From contig NZ_NRQY01000003.1 of the NCBI RefSeq assembly GCF_003996855.1, forward strand, positions 42,536-106,535: a stretch of 64,000 nt of DNA, read 5' to 3'. Positions 20,679 through 30,145 of the stretch are shown here, piece by piece (the first letter of the stretch is position 1; each line of letters opens with the position of its first letter). The notes beneath the pieces were generated by a model, which worked only from the letters and a program-made list of their open reading frames with translations, made no database searches and was not told the DNA's origin. A program made the translations under genes and the position numbers. Origin of the DNA: Morganella morganii. GTDB taxonomy: Bacteria > Pseudomonadota > Gammaproteobacteria > Enterobacterales > Enterobacteriaceae.

Positions 20679-22474
20679 TTATAGTGCAGGCACAACGCTC
20701 TCTTCCGGGGCATTCAGTGATTCCCCGACCTGCTGCAACTGATACATCTGGTAATAGCGGCCTTTCTCTGCCAGCAAAGCCCGGTGAGAGCCGGATTCCG
20801 CCATTTCGCCGCGGTTAAGCACATAAATGGTGTCCGCATCCACAATAGTGGACAGACGGTGTGCAATCACTACCAGTGTTGTTTCACGGCGGATCATCTG
20901 TAAGGCTTTCTGAATAGCCTGTTCAGTACCGGAATCGATACTGGCAGTTGCTTCATCCAGGATCAGGATTTTCGGGGTCTGTACCAGCACCCGTGCCATT
21001 GCCAGCAGCTGTTTCTGCCCGTCAGACAAGGTGTTACCCTGCTCGCCCAGCTCTGTGTCCAGTCCGTGCTCAAGCTGTGAGACATGCTCACTCAGCTGAA
21101 CCATCTCCAGCACCCGGGGAATGCGCTCATCATCAATATCCCGGCCGAGGGTAATATTATCGCGGAAGGAGGCTGCCATAATGACCGGGTCCTGCTGCAC
21201 CATCGCGATGCCCTGCCGCAGTGCTTTATGTGAAAACTGTTCCAGCGGACGCCCGCCGAGGCTGATTTCCCCGGCCTGCCACGGGTAATAGCCCATCAGC
21301 AGATTCGCCAGTGTGCTTTTCCCGCTGCCGGTATGTCCGACAAAAGCGACAAAGCTGTGCTCCGGCACATCCATACTGATATCGCGCAGTACCGGTTTTC
21401 CCGGCTGATAGGCAAATGTCAGGCGGGATACGCGGATACTGCCGCAGGTCAGCGGCTGATCATCGGCTCCGTACTGCTGCTGCGGGCTGTCCATCAGCTC
21501 AAAAACACGTTCGCCGGAGATCACCGCCTGCTGTAAAACGGACTGCTGGGATGTCAGGGTGATCAGCGGTTCATTCAGCCGCCCGAGGTAGGTAATAAAG
21601 GCGTACAGTACCCCGACGCCGATAACCCCCGTACCCTCAACCCCGAACAGCAGCATCAGGCCGCAGAGGATAGCCGCCGAAAACAGACTCAGCAGCGGAC
21701 GCAGCAAAATACCGTCCAGCCGCAGTGCCGCCATTCTGACCTCATAATGACGGCGGTTTGCGGCAAACATCCGTTCCCCGAAACGCGCCTGCTGACGAAA
21801 CTGCTGAATGACCGTCATGCCGCTGATAACTTCATGAAAACCGTCATTAATATCTGCCAGATAACTGCGCACCCGGCGCACAATCGGCGTGCTCAGCCGC
21901 TGATAGATCCACATCACCAGAATCACCGCCGGGAACATCGCCGTTGCCACCAGCGCCATCCTCCACTCCAGGGAATACATGGCGATCAGCATCACCACAA
22001 TCAGTGCGATACTGCGGAACAGTGTCGGCAGGACGTTCACGAACAGGTCTTTGATCATCTCCGTGTATTGGTGACACGGGAGATCAGCTGCCCGACCGGC
22101 TGAGTGTCAAATGCGCTCAGCGGCTGACGCAGTGCGGCGTCCATCACATCGGCGCGCAGTGTCTGTACCACACCGACAGCAGCCTGGTTGAAATAGATAA
22201 GCTGAAAGTAGTGCAGCAGGGACGCGGCAATCTGTAAGGCGATAAACCCGGCCACCAGCATCAGTGTCACCGGCAGGACAATCTGATTTTTCGCCACCAT
22301 GTTATCGATGAAATAACTCACCAGAACGGGCGCGGCAACTTCCGCAATAGCCGTCAGCCACAGCATCACAATGGCAACGGCCATCGGGCGGCGGTAGTTA
22401 CGACCGTAACCGAGCAGACGTTTCAGCGACGGCCACAGGTTTTTTGCTGCTTCCGGGCGGGTCTGTTCACTCAT
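20679..22474 (-). pseudogene. mdlB: mdlB, frameshifted ABC exporter half
   Basis: MdlB is one half of the MdlA-MdlB (SmdAB-like) heterodimeric ABC multidrug exporter. The first 136 codons match MdlB to [12 protein letters not shown], then run out of frame and stop. The match resumes at once in another frame ([16 protein letters not shown]) and continues to the end, with [16 protein letters not shown] and [10 protein letters not shown]. Comparison with the expected Thr-Asn-Asp-Thr-Glu shows one base missing at about 22066/22067. Without correction only a truncated product with part of the membrane domain is made. The start overlaps the mdlA stop by eight bases. A sequencing error cannot be excluded, but see mdlA. 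Confidence 0.88.
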
Positions 22475-24192
22475 CGAGCGCGGCCTCTAACTGCTGATAA
22501 TGATACATTTCTCTATACCATCCGTTCTGATTAATCAGTTCCTGATGACGCCCCTGAGCACTGATACCCCCCTGTTGCAGCACAAGAATGTTGTCTGCTT
22601 CTGTCAGTGCCGAAAGCCGGTGCGCACTGATAATGACCGTGCGTCCTTCGCCCCATTGCCGCAGATTTTGCAGTATCCGGTGTTCGGTCTGCCCGTCCAC
22701 CGCGGAAAGGGCATCATCAAGGATCAGGATTTCCGCATCCATCAGTAATGCGCGGGCAATGGAAATCCGCTGTTTCTGCCCGCCGGACAACATAACACCC
22801 CGCTCACCGGCCTGAGTCTCATAGCCGAGCGGCAGGCGCTCAATATCATCATGCACACTGGCCAGCCGGGCCGCGTGTTCAATCTCTTCCTGTGTCGCGC
22901 CGGGCCGCCCCAGTGCAATATTATTGGCGATCGTATCGGAGAACAGAAACGGTGTCTGGTTTACCACAGCCAGCCGGAGAATGTCAGTTCAGGGAGCGGT
23001 TTACCCTGAAAACAGATTTTACCTGCTGTCACATCATAATGACGCTGGATCAGTGCCAGAAGCGTGGACTTCCCGCAGCCCGTCGGGCCGCACAGCCCGA
23101 ACAGCTGACCCGGTTTCAGGGTAAAACGGATATCATGCAGAACCGCCCGGCGGCTTTCCGGATAACAGAATTCATCCACAGCGACTGACAGCTCCCCGCG
23201 CCCCGGTTGCGGGGATGCAGTGCCGTCCGCCAGTACCGGCGGGGTTTCAAGAAGGGATTGGATCCGGCTGTAGGCCGCGCTGCCGCGCTCCACAATGTTA
23301 AACATCCAGGCCAGCGCCAGCATCGGCCAGATCATCAGCCCGAGATACATAATAAAACTGGTCAGCCCGCCGAGCGTCAGAGTACCCTGCATCACCATCC
23401 AGCTGCCGCCGGCAACCGCCAGCAGGTTTGACATCCCTATCGCCATGATAATGGTCGGGTCGAAACGGGCATCTATCTGTGCAACATGCATATTTTTGCG
23501 TCCGGCTTCCGCCGCAACGGATTCAAACCGGGAAGACTGGTGATCTTCCAGGCCAAACGCTTTAATCATCCGGATACTGCTGAGGCTTTCCTGCGCGTGA
23601 TTATTCAGTGAGGAAAACGCGCCCTGGGCTGTTTTAAAGCGCTGATGAAGCTGCTGGCCGTAACGTTTGATAGCCAGCGCCATCAGCGGCATCGGCAGCA
23701 GAGAAAGCAGTGTCAGCTGCCAGCTGATCTCAATACTCATCGTCAGCAGTACCACCAGACCCATGACAAAAGAATCCACCAGCGTCAGCACGCCCTCTCC
23801 GGCGGCAAATACCACTTTGTCCACATCATTGGTACTGCGGGCGATCAGGTCGCCGGTCCGGTAGCGGTGATAAAAGGCCGGTGACTGGCGGCTGAACTGC
23901 CGGTAAAAATCCTGCCGCAGGCGCACCGCCAGCTTATAGGATGCGCCGAACAACCAGACACGCCAGATATAGCGCAGAATATAAATCACCAGAGCGATAA
24001 GCAGCATCACGCCGGCCCAGCCCCACAGCGCCGTAGTGGTCATCGTCTCTTTGGTCACGCCGTCAACGATAATGCCGACAAAACGCGGCGGCAGGATCTG
24101 TAATACCGCGATAATGATCAGAAAAGTGACCGCACCGGTATAGCGCCGCCACTCACTGAGGAAATACCATTTAATTGGGCAAATAATCTCAC
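22467..24192 (-). pseudogene. mdlA: mdlA, doubly damaged ABC exporter half
   Basis: The partner gene of mdlB carries two lesions. Near the start, GTG-led MRLFAQL (24192) is out of frame with the following KWYFLSEWRRY, as if one A was lost from the A-run near 24169-24172. In the nucleotide-binding domain, about 13 bases seem missing near 22975-22986: Walker A (GPTGCGKST) is in one frame that ends SGWLW-stop, while the Q-loop ([10 protein letters not shown]), LSGGQKQ and [10 protein letters not shown] are in another. Even if both pieces were made, the ATPase would be split. An in-frame upstream ATG (24238, overlapping decR) could bypass the first lesion but not the second. Confidence 0.87.
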
Positions 24193-24222
24193 AGGGTCCC
24201 GTATAACATCTCAGGTTAATAA

Positions 24223-24699
24223 TCAGTCCGCTTTGCATTTCTCCGGAATCGGCAATGCGGTGGTGTACTTTATGCGCTCCATCGCAAAATTGGAAGTCAC
24301 ATCAATTAAGCCGGGTACACCGTTGACCAGTTTTTTATACAAATGATCGAAGCATTTCATATCCACCACTTCGACCTGCAACATGTAATCGAATTCTCCG
24401 GCCATGCGGTAAAACTCCACCACATCAGACATCTGCTGCACATACTCAACAAACTGAGTATACCACTCGCTGCTGTGATGTTGTGTCTTGATCATGACGA
24501 TCACGGTCAGTCCCAGTCCGAGTTTTTCCGGGTCCAGCAACGCCACGCGTTTACGGATGTAACCGTCATCCTCCAGCCGCTTAAGTCGTTTCCAGCAGGG
24601 AGTGGATGTCAGATTCACCGCTTCGGACAGTGTGTTCAGTGATAATGACGCATCTTCCTGCAAAAGTTGTAACAATTTACGGTCTGTTTTATCTAACAT
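24223..24699 (-). CDS. decR: Lrp/AsnC-family cysteine-responsive regulator DecR
   Basis: This 158-residue regulator starts [14 protein letters not shown], has the AsnC helix-turn-helix ([23 protein letters not shown], given here by its key SxxTLxxAVNL core) in the first 50 residues and a RAM ligand domain after. It is very close to E. coli DecR (YbaO, 152 residues), which activates cysteine-detoxification genes. The start was placed by the family N-terminus. It is divergent from a PLP enzyme gene with which it very likely forms a cysteine-response module, and upstream of the ruined mdlAB on the same strand. Confidence 0.94.
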   Translation of the reverse strand: MLDKTDRKLLQLLQEDASLSLNTLSEAVNLTSTPCWKRLKRLEDDGYIRKRVALLDPEKLGLGLTVIVMIKTQHHSSEWYTQFVEYVQQMSDVVEFYRMAGEFDYMLQVEVVDMKCFDHLYKKLVNGVPGLIDVTSNFAMERIKYTTALPIPEKCKAD

Positions 24700-24711
24700 A
24701 TCGCCACCAGA

Positions 24712-24766
24712 GAGAATAAATTTCTCCATATCATGCATGATACAGAAAATAGAAAAAGCCTTTTCT
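24712..24766. promoter_or_regulatory. Three inverted repeats between decR and the PLP enzyme gene
   Basis: The 114-base divergent region holds three short inverted repeats: GAGAA/TTCTC (24712-24726), a perfect 14-bp palindrome TATCATGCATGATA (24729-24742), and AGAAAA/TTTTCT (24751-24766). Their centres are about 17 and 23 bases apart. Lrp-family regulators often bind several phased sites, so these are candidate DecR operators; this is inference. Confidence 0.5.
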
Positions 24767-24813
24767 CTCACAGAATTGCTAAGATGCATCAACAGACCGT
24801 GAGGAGATACTAC

Positions 24814-25854
24814 ATGACAACCCAATGGACAACATCCGCCATTAATGCCATTCAGGCCGATTATCAGCGCAGTGCGGATACCCACCTGATCCCGCTGGAA
24901 TTACCCGTTTACCCGGGGGTTTCATTATATCTCAAAGATGAAAGTACTCACCCGACAGGCAGTCTGAAACACCGCCTGGCACGTTCGCTTTTCCTGTACG
25001 GCCTTTGTAACGGCTGGATCCGTGAAGGTACGCCGGTTATTGAGGCATCATCGGGCAGCACCGCTGTCTCAGAAGCTTACTTTGCCCGTCTGCTCGGCCT
25101 GCCGTTTATTGCTGTCATGCCGCGCTGCACCGCGCGCCGTAAAATTGAACAGATTGAGTTCTACGGCGGAAAGTGCCACTTTGTGGACAGCAGCGCTCAG
25201 ATCTATGCAGAATCCGAACGTCTGGCCCGTGAAACCGGCGGCCACTATATGGATCAGTTCACCTATGCCGAGCGCGCCACTGACTGGCGCGGCAACAATA
25301 ATATCGCCGAAAGCATTTACCGCCAGATGTCACGGGAAGCCCATCCGGTTCCGCGTTACATTGTGATGAGCGCGGGTACCGGCGGTACCTCTGCCACCCT
25401 CGGCCGGTTTATCCGCTACCAGGGACATGACACAAAACTGGTTGTCGTCGATCCTGAAAACTCTGTTTTTTATGACTGCTACCATCAGAAATGTTCACAT
25501 CTGCGCTGCGATACCGGCAGTAAGATTGAAGGCATCGGCCGTCCGCGCGCGGAACCGTCTTTTATCCCGGGCGTGATTGATGATGTGATTAAAGTCAGTG
25601 ACCAGTGCAGTATCGCCACCCTGTACTGGCTGGAAAAACTGCTCGGCCGCCGCACCGGTGCCTCCACCGGCACCAATGTCTGGGGCGCACTGCAACTGGC
25701 GAAACAGATGCATGAACAGAAACAGACCGGTTCGATTGTCACGCTGATCTGTGACAGCGGCGAACGTTATCCTGACACCTATTACAACCCGCAGTGGGTG
25801 GCGGAAAACATCGGTGATCTGACTGATACACAGGCAACACTACCCAAATGGTGA
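24814..25854 (+). CDS. PLP-dependent cysteine synthase/desulfhydrase-like enzyme
   Basis: The 346-residue product is a fold-type II PLP enzyme of the cysteine synthase family: Schiff-base Lys52 in [10 protein letters not shown], the substrate loop EASSGSTA at 78-84 and the phosphate loop GTGGTS at 188-193. Divergence from decR and the strong site GAGGAG before the ATG suggest cysteine-induced expression. A similar pair, the Lrp-type regulator CcdR with desulfidase CcdA, is, as I recall, described for Pantoea; a cysteine-degrading (desulfhydrase) role is therefore likely but a biosynthetic role is possible. It occupies the place of cof and ybaE in E. coli. Confidence 0.82.
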   Translation: MTTQWTTSAINAIQADYQRSADTHLIPLELPVYPGVSLYLKDESTHPTGSLKHRLARSLFLYGLCNGWIREGTPVIEASSGSTAVSEAYFARLLGLPFIAVMPRCTARRKIEQIEFYGGKCHFVDSSAQIYAESERLARETGGHYMDQFTYAERATDWRGNNNIAESIYRQMSREAHPVPRYIVMSAGTGGTSATLGRFIRYQGHDTKLVVVDPENSVFYDCYHQKCSHLRCDTGSKIEGIGRPRAEPSFIPGVIDDVIKVSDQCSIATLYWLEKLLGRRTGASTGTNVWGALQLAKQMHEQKQTGSIVTLICDSGERYPDTYYNPQWVAENIGDLTDTQATLPKW

Positions 25855-25900
25855 TGCAGCCGTTACCATAAACCTTATCTTTTTATAACGAGGTTTACCG

Positions 25901-26599
25901 ATGAAACGTGCTGTGGTCGTATTCAGTGGCGGGCAGGACTCCACAACCTGCCTGATTCAGGCACTCCGCAACTATGACGAAGTGCATTGTGTGACGTTTG
26001 ATTACGGACAGCGCCATAGTCAGGAAATAGACGTTGCCCGTAAACTCAGCCTGAAACTGGGTGCGGCGACACATAAGGTGCTGGATGTTTCCCTGCTGAA
26101 TGAGCTGGCGGTCAGCAGCCTGACCCGCGATAACATCCCGGTGCCGGGGTTCAGCGAAAGTGAGCAGAGTGATATCCCGAATACCTTTGTCCCGGGACGC
26201 AATATCCTGTTTCTCACCCTGACGGCAATTTATGCCTATCAGGTCAATGCGGAAGCGATTATCACCGGTGTCTGTGAAACCGATTTTTCCGGTTATCCGG
26301 ATTGCCGGGACGAGTTTGTCAAAGCCCTGAATAAAGCCGTCAACGCCGGTCTTGCCCGCGACATCCGCTTTGAAACCCCGCTGATGTGGCTGGATAAAGC
26401 ACAGACCTGGGCACTGGCCGATTATTACGGACAGCTGGATACCGTCCGCACAGAGACGCTCACCTGCTATAACGGCATTCAGGGGGATGGCTGCGGCGAA
26501 TGTGCCGCCTGTCATCTGCGCCGTAACGGGCTGGACAACTATCTTGCTGATCGCAGTACTGTTATGGCAGCCATGAAAAAAATCACCGGCCTGCCATAA
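25901..26599 (+). CDS. queC: 7-cyano-7-deazaguanine (preQ0) synthase QueC
   Basis: QueC converts 7-carboxy-7-deazaguanine to preQ0 with ATP and ammonia, an early step to queuosine. The 232-residue protein has the PP-loop SGGQDS at residues 9-14 and a C-terminal zinc cluster in [19 protein letters not shown]. The ATG follows ACGAGG. It is convergent with fadM. tgt, which inserts the next intermediate into tRNA, is at the other end of this window. Confidence 0.97.
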   Translation: MKRAVVVFSGGQDSTTCLIQALRNYDEVHCVTFDYGQRHSQEIDVARKLSLKLGAATHKVLDVSLLNELAVSSLTRDNIPVPGFSESEQSDIPNTFVPGRNILFLTLTAIYAYQVNAEAIITGVCETDFSGYPDCRDEFVKALNKAVNAGLARDIRFETPLMWLDKAQTWALADYYGQLDTVRTETLTCYNGIQGDGCGECAACHLRRNGLDNYLADRSTVMAAMKKITGLP

Positions 26600-26650
26600 A
26601 TCCCTGCCGCGCCCGGTGACCGGCTGGGCATTTTTCTGTCCTTCTGATGA

Positions 26651-27061
26651 TCAGCCCTCTTTCGGTGCCGCCAGCAATTCAAATTTATCGCGGATCTCCC
26701 CTTCAATCGGAATCGCTTTACCGGTTTTCATATTAATAAAGACAAAGGTCACTTCCGCATCCGCCACAACCTGTTTATCTTCCCGGCGGGTAATAATCTG
26801 TTTGAGAACACCGCTTTTTTGCCCCGCGTGCTGTAAATAACTGTCTATCACCAGCCGCTCTCCCACATACACCGGCAGCCGGTAATTAATATTGATATTC
26901 ACCACCACCACGGCGATATCCATCTGTTTAAACCAGCGGTAAGCATCGTAGCTTTCCAGCCAGTCCCAGCGGGCGGCCTCCAGAAACTCCAGATAACGCG
27001 CATTGTTAACATGACCGAAGGCATCAATATGGTAGCCAATCACTTTAATTGTGGTGCTCAT
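26651..27061 (-). CDS. fadM: Long-chain acyl-CoA thioesterase FadM
   Basis: A 136-residue single hot-dog thioesterase. The 4-hydroxybenzoyl-CoA-thioesterase-type motif GYHIDAFGHVNNARYLEF (residues 9-26) carries the catalytic Asp, and VVVNININYRLP is close to E. coli FadM (YbaW, 132 residues), which removes acyl-CoAs during oleate oxidation. It stands between queC and ybaV as in E. coli. Confidence 0.93.
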   Translation of the reverse strand: MSTTIKVIGYHIDAFGHVNNARYLEFLEAARWDWLESYDAYRWFKQMDIAVVVVNININYRLPVYVGERLVIDSYLQHAGQKSGVLKQIITRREDKQVVADAEVTFVFINMKTGKAIPIEGEIRDKFELLAAPKEG

Positions 27062-27138
27062 AATATTTCTCCCTTTACTCTGTTTCCGGTATTCCCTCCC
27101 CCGTCAGCCCGGGGAAAGGAAATCAGCCTCAGCTGATA

Positions 27139-27471
27139 TTACAGCTCTATCTTATCGCTGTTCATGGTAAAAATACGTTCACCAATACCATATACATCCT
27201 TCAGTTGTTCCGCAGAAGTAAATGGTCCGTTTTCCGTGCGGTACTCCACAATCCGCTGTGCTTTTTTCGGCCCGATACCACTGAGTTCCCGTGCCAGCTC
27301 TTCCGCTGTGGCGGTGTTAATACTGATACGATTTGTTTCCTGTGCAACGGATTGCTGAACCTGCGGGCTTTCCGCCGGTTGTGCTGTCTGAGCCAGGACG
27401 GAATTACTGAAAAAACCGCCGGTTAACAGTGCTGATGTTAATAATAATGCAGATGTCCATTTTGTTTTCAT
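27139..27471 (-). CDS. ybaV: Helix-hairpin-helix exported protein YbaV (ComEA-like)
   Basis: A 110-residue protein with a signal peptide (cleavage near SVLAQTA, residue 28) followed by a Gln-rich linker and a ComEA-type helix-hairpin-helix domain: ISINTATAEELARELSGIG and the second hairpin DVYGIG. Such domains bind DNA without sequence preference and, in competent bacteria, take part in DNA uptake. Role here is unknown. The gene lies downstream of ppiD, with a terminator between. Confidence 0.9.
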   Translation of the reverse strand: MKTKWTSALLLTSALLTGGFFSNSVLAQTAQPAESPQVQQSVAQETNRISINTATAEELARELSGIGPKKAQRIVEYRTENGPFTSAEQLKDVYGIGERIFTMNSDKIEL

Positions 27472-27550
27472 GCTATTTCTCCTTTTGTGTTTAGCACAAA
27501 GCGGAGTGTCGCAAATATTTTTTCTGCCGGGGGATTCTCAGAACAGAAAT

Positions 27551-27580
27551 GCGAAAGGCTGCGAACGCAGCCTTTCGGGG
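27551..27580 (-). terminator. Terminator-like hairpin after ppiD
   Basis: A perfect 10-bp stem GAAAGGCTGC/GCAGCCTTTC (27553-27562, 27567-27576) with loop GAAC; the T-tract on the minus strand is short (CATTTC), so termination may be partial. Confidence 0.65.
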
Positions 27581-27623
27581 GATGTAACACGACATTTTAT
27601 TTTTCGGTACAGATCGAAAAATT

Positions 27624-29492
27624 TTAGTCCATATTTCTCACATCAATATCTGCACTGGCACGCAGGTTCAGCAGTAATGATTCCAGCTCAGTGGAAGCCA
27701 TCTGCTGACGCAGTACCGTACGCAGCTCCGTTTTTTCCTGATCTGTTGCAGTACCGGCGGTAACTTTATCAAGCTGAACCAGAACAATGTTGCCCTTGCC
27801 GTCAATCGTACGGCTGTAGGTCGGTTTGCCGTCCGCCGGATGCGGCTGGGTAAAGGCGGCATTAATAACCGGATCAGACGGATTCAGGCGCTGAACTGTC
27901 TGCTCCGCACCGAATTTCACACCGGCTTCTGTTAACGCAGCATCGCCTTTGCCTTCTTTCAGAGCAGCCAGCAGTTTATCGGCTTCCGCATTCAGCGCGG
28001 CTTCGGCTTTGCTGCGTTTCACCAGCGCGTCAATGTCTGACTTCACTTTTTCAAAGGATTCCACCGCTTCCGGACGATATTCATCAACACGGACAACAAA
28101 TGCGCGGTCACCGGAAACGGTGATAATATCGGAGTTAGCACCGGACGGCCCTTTCTCATCAAACAGTCCGTTGTCCGTTAATGCCTTTAACACTTCCGGA
28201 TAGTTGATAGCATCCGGCAGGTTATTCAGTGCAAACCAGTCAGTCTGTACAGCTTTAACGTTTGTCGCCTGCTCAACGCCCATCAGGGATTCGTTATCGT
28301 TCGCAGCGGCTTCACTGGCTTTCTGCTGGAGGTCAAAGAACGCTTTGCTTGCGGCTTCGCCTTTGGTCAGACGCGTGGCTTCCTCTTTCACATCCGCCAG
28401 TGGTTTAACAGTTTCCGGCTCATACACATCCAGGCGGAAAATCGCGTAGCCGTTATCCACTTTCAGGATCTCTGAAATCTGACCGGCCGTTGTCAGCCCG
28501 GCACCTTTGATTTCAGGGATAAGTGCGGCGTCTTCCATCCAGCCGATCACACCACCGTTGCGGGCGGTCAGTTTATCGGTGGATTTTTCTTTCGCCAGAG
28601 TTTTGAAATCCGCCCCGTTTTTCAGTTCATTCAATACCGCTTTGGCATCATCTTCCGTGGCCAGAGTGATCTGACTGTACTCACCTTTTGCCGGTACAGT
28701 GAAACGCGGGATATTTTTATCGTAGAAGTCCTGAATTTGTTCTTCAGTAACGTCAGTGTTGTCCTGGATATTTGCGGCATCCAGCTCAACAAAACTGATT
28801 TTTAAGGCCTGTGGTGCGATGAAATTATTTTTATTCTTCGCGTAATAAGCCTGTAACTCTTCATCGGTTGCGGTTTGTTTTGCCTGAGCAGATACCAGAT
28901 CCAGTGTTGCGGTACGGATAGTGCGCGACTGGAGTAAAATCGCCGCCGCATTGGTCACTTCAGAATCAAGCACAAACGAATCACGTACAAACGGCTGAAT
29001 CAGCTGAGCCTGAATCATCTGCTTGCGCAGATAGGCTGCATAGGCGTCACCCGTGATACCGTTACGGGACAGGAATGTGCCGTAAGCGTCCTGGCTGAAC
29101 TGACCGTTAATCATAAAATCAGGCTCCTGACGAATCGCATTAATGATCTGCTCATCGCTGACAGTGATACCTAATTTCTGTGCATACTGTTCCAGCAGAA
29201 TAGTGTCGATCATCTGGTTCAGTGCCTGAGAGCGGATCTGTTTAACACCCTGTTCGGTGCTGACTAACTGCGAGAACAGGTCACCCAGCTGAGCCTGCTG
29301 GCGGTTACGCTCTTCCTGGAAGGCGCGCTCTAACTGCTGGACCGATATTTCAGTATCGTTCACTTTGGCAGCATAGTTAGAACCACTGACGAGGTAACCA
29401 CCGACACCTGTCAGAATAAATGACAGGATAATGATGGCGAAGATAATTTTAATCACAGGACTGTTCGCCGCTGTGCGCAGGTTTTCCATCAT
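27624..29492 (-). CDS. ppiD: Periplasmic folding chaperone PpiD
   Basis: PpiD is anchored in the inner membrane near SecYEG and helps newly exported proteins. The 622 residues match E. coli (623). One N-terminal transmembrane helix (VIKIIFAIIILSFILTGVGG, residues 14-33) is followed by a SurA-like chaperone region and a parvulin domain around residues 265-360 (TLATEDDAKAVLNELKNG), which in E. coli lacks isomerase activity. Downstream of hupB and separated from it by a strong terminator. Confidence 0.96.
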   Translation of the reverse strand: MMENLRTAANSPVIKIIFAIIILSFILTGVGGYLVSGSNYAAKVNDTEISVQQLERAFQEERNRQQAQLGDLFSQLVSTEQGVKQIRSQALNQMIDTILLEQYAQKLGITVSDEQIINAIRQEPDFMINGQFSQDAYGTFLSRNGITGDAYAAYLRKQMIQAQLIQPFVRDSFVLDSEVTNAAAILLQSRTIRTATLDLVSAQAKQTATDEELQAYYAKNKNNFIAPQALKISFVELDAANIQDNTDVTEEQIQDFYDKNIPRFTVPAKGEYSQITLATEDDAKAVLNELKNGADFKTLAKEKSTDKLTARNGGVIGWMEDAALIPEIKGAGLTTAGQISEILKVDNGYAIFRLDVYEPETVKPLADVKEEATRLTKGEAASKAFFDLQQKASEAAANDNESLMGVEQATNVKAVQTDWFALNNLPDAINYPEVLKALTDNGLFDEKGPSGANSDIITVSGDRAFVVRVDEYRPEAVESFEKVKSDIDALVKRSKAEAALNAEADKLLAALKEGKGDAALTEAGVKFGAEQTVQRLNPSDPVINAAFTQPHPADGKPTYSRTIDGKGNIVLVQLDKVTAGTATDQEKTELRTVLRQQMASTELESLLLNLRASADIDVRNMD

Positions 29493-29554
29493 AAGAAATC
29501 CAAACTCCGCTTTGGTAAAAGAAAAATCAGGTCAGGGGAAATTATGCCCTAAAA

Positions 29555-29584
29555 CAAAAAAAAGCGCATCATTCTGATGCGCTT
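29555..29584 (-). terminator. Terminator of hupB
   Basis: Stem AAGCGCATCA/TGATGCGCTT (29562-29571, 29575-29584) with a 3-base loop runs into seven T residues on the minus strand. Confidence 0.92.
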
Positions 29585-29649
29585 CCTGTTTAGCTTTATA
29601 CAGTTTTTGTGCCTGGGACAGATAAATATCCCGGTGTCTGAGGAAAAAC

Positions 29650-29925
29650 TCAGCCGTTTACTGCGTCTTTAAGACCTTTACCTGCACGGAAAGCCGGGAC
29701 TTTCGCAGCGGCGATTTTGATCTCTTTACCGGTCTGCGGGTTACGGCCTGTACGTGCTGCACGTTCACGAACAGTGAAAGTACCGAAACCAACCAGAGCC
29801 ACATCATCCCCGCCTTTCAGAGAATCAGTTACTGAACCAATAATTGCATCTAACGCGCGACCAGCCGCAGCTTTAGAAATATTAGCGTCTGCAGCAATTT
29901 TATCGACCAATTGTGACTTATTCAC
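29650..29925 (-). CDS. hupB: DNA-binding protein HU-beta
   Basis: HU-beta bends and compacts DNA as an HU-alpha/beta dimer. The 91-residue product has the HU fold with the DNA-embracing arm and the signature [22 protein letters not shown] chose the GTG at 29925-29923 because the family starts MNKSQL and AAGGGG lies at the right spacing; an ATG three codons earlier abuts that site. E. coli hupB also uses GTG. It has its own promoter and terminator between lon and ppiD. Confidence 0.97.
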   Translation of the reverse strand: MNKSQLVDKIAADANISKAAAGRALDAIIGSVTDSLKGGDDVALVGFGTFTVRERAARTGRNPQTGKEIKIAAAKVPAFRAGKGLKDAVNG

Positions 29926-29990
29926 TATTATCATCCCCTTTCAGAATTTTCGGCCCGGATTTACGAAGTATGTTCCTGACAGCCACAGCC

Positions 29991-30019
29991 GTTATATCAA
30001 GCCTTTTCGCTCTTGGCAA
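29991..30019 (-). promoter_or_regulatory. Sigma-70 promoter of hupB
   Basis: On the minus strand TTGCCA (30019-30014), 17 bases, then TATAAC (29996-29991): five of six matches in each box. About 65 bases upstream of the hupB GTG. Confidence 0.75.
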
Positions 30020-30070
30020 GATTGCAGACTTCGCATATTTCGTAAGAATGTTCGCTAAATTAGCGGGACA

Positions 30071-30110
30071 AAAAAAGGCTGACAAGTCCGAAAGTACCTG
30101 TCAGCCCTTT
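30071..30110 (-). terminator. Terminator of lon
   Basis: Stem GGCTGACA/TGTCAGCC (30077-30084, 30099-30106), extended by A-T pairs, followed by a seven-T run on the minus strand. Confidence 0.85.
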
Positions 30111-30145
30111 ATTTATCTGAACTTCTTGACGCAGGTCACTATTTC

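Noticed and set aside
25855..25900. preQ1 riboswitch before queC
   Set aside because: Only 46 bases separate queC from the upstream gene and no pseudoknot-like aptamer is visible.
26600..26640. Terminator between convergent queC and fadM
   Set aside because: A GC-rich imperfect repeat followed by five T residues is present, but the pairing is too irregular for a firm call.
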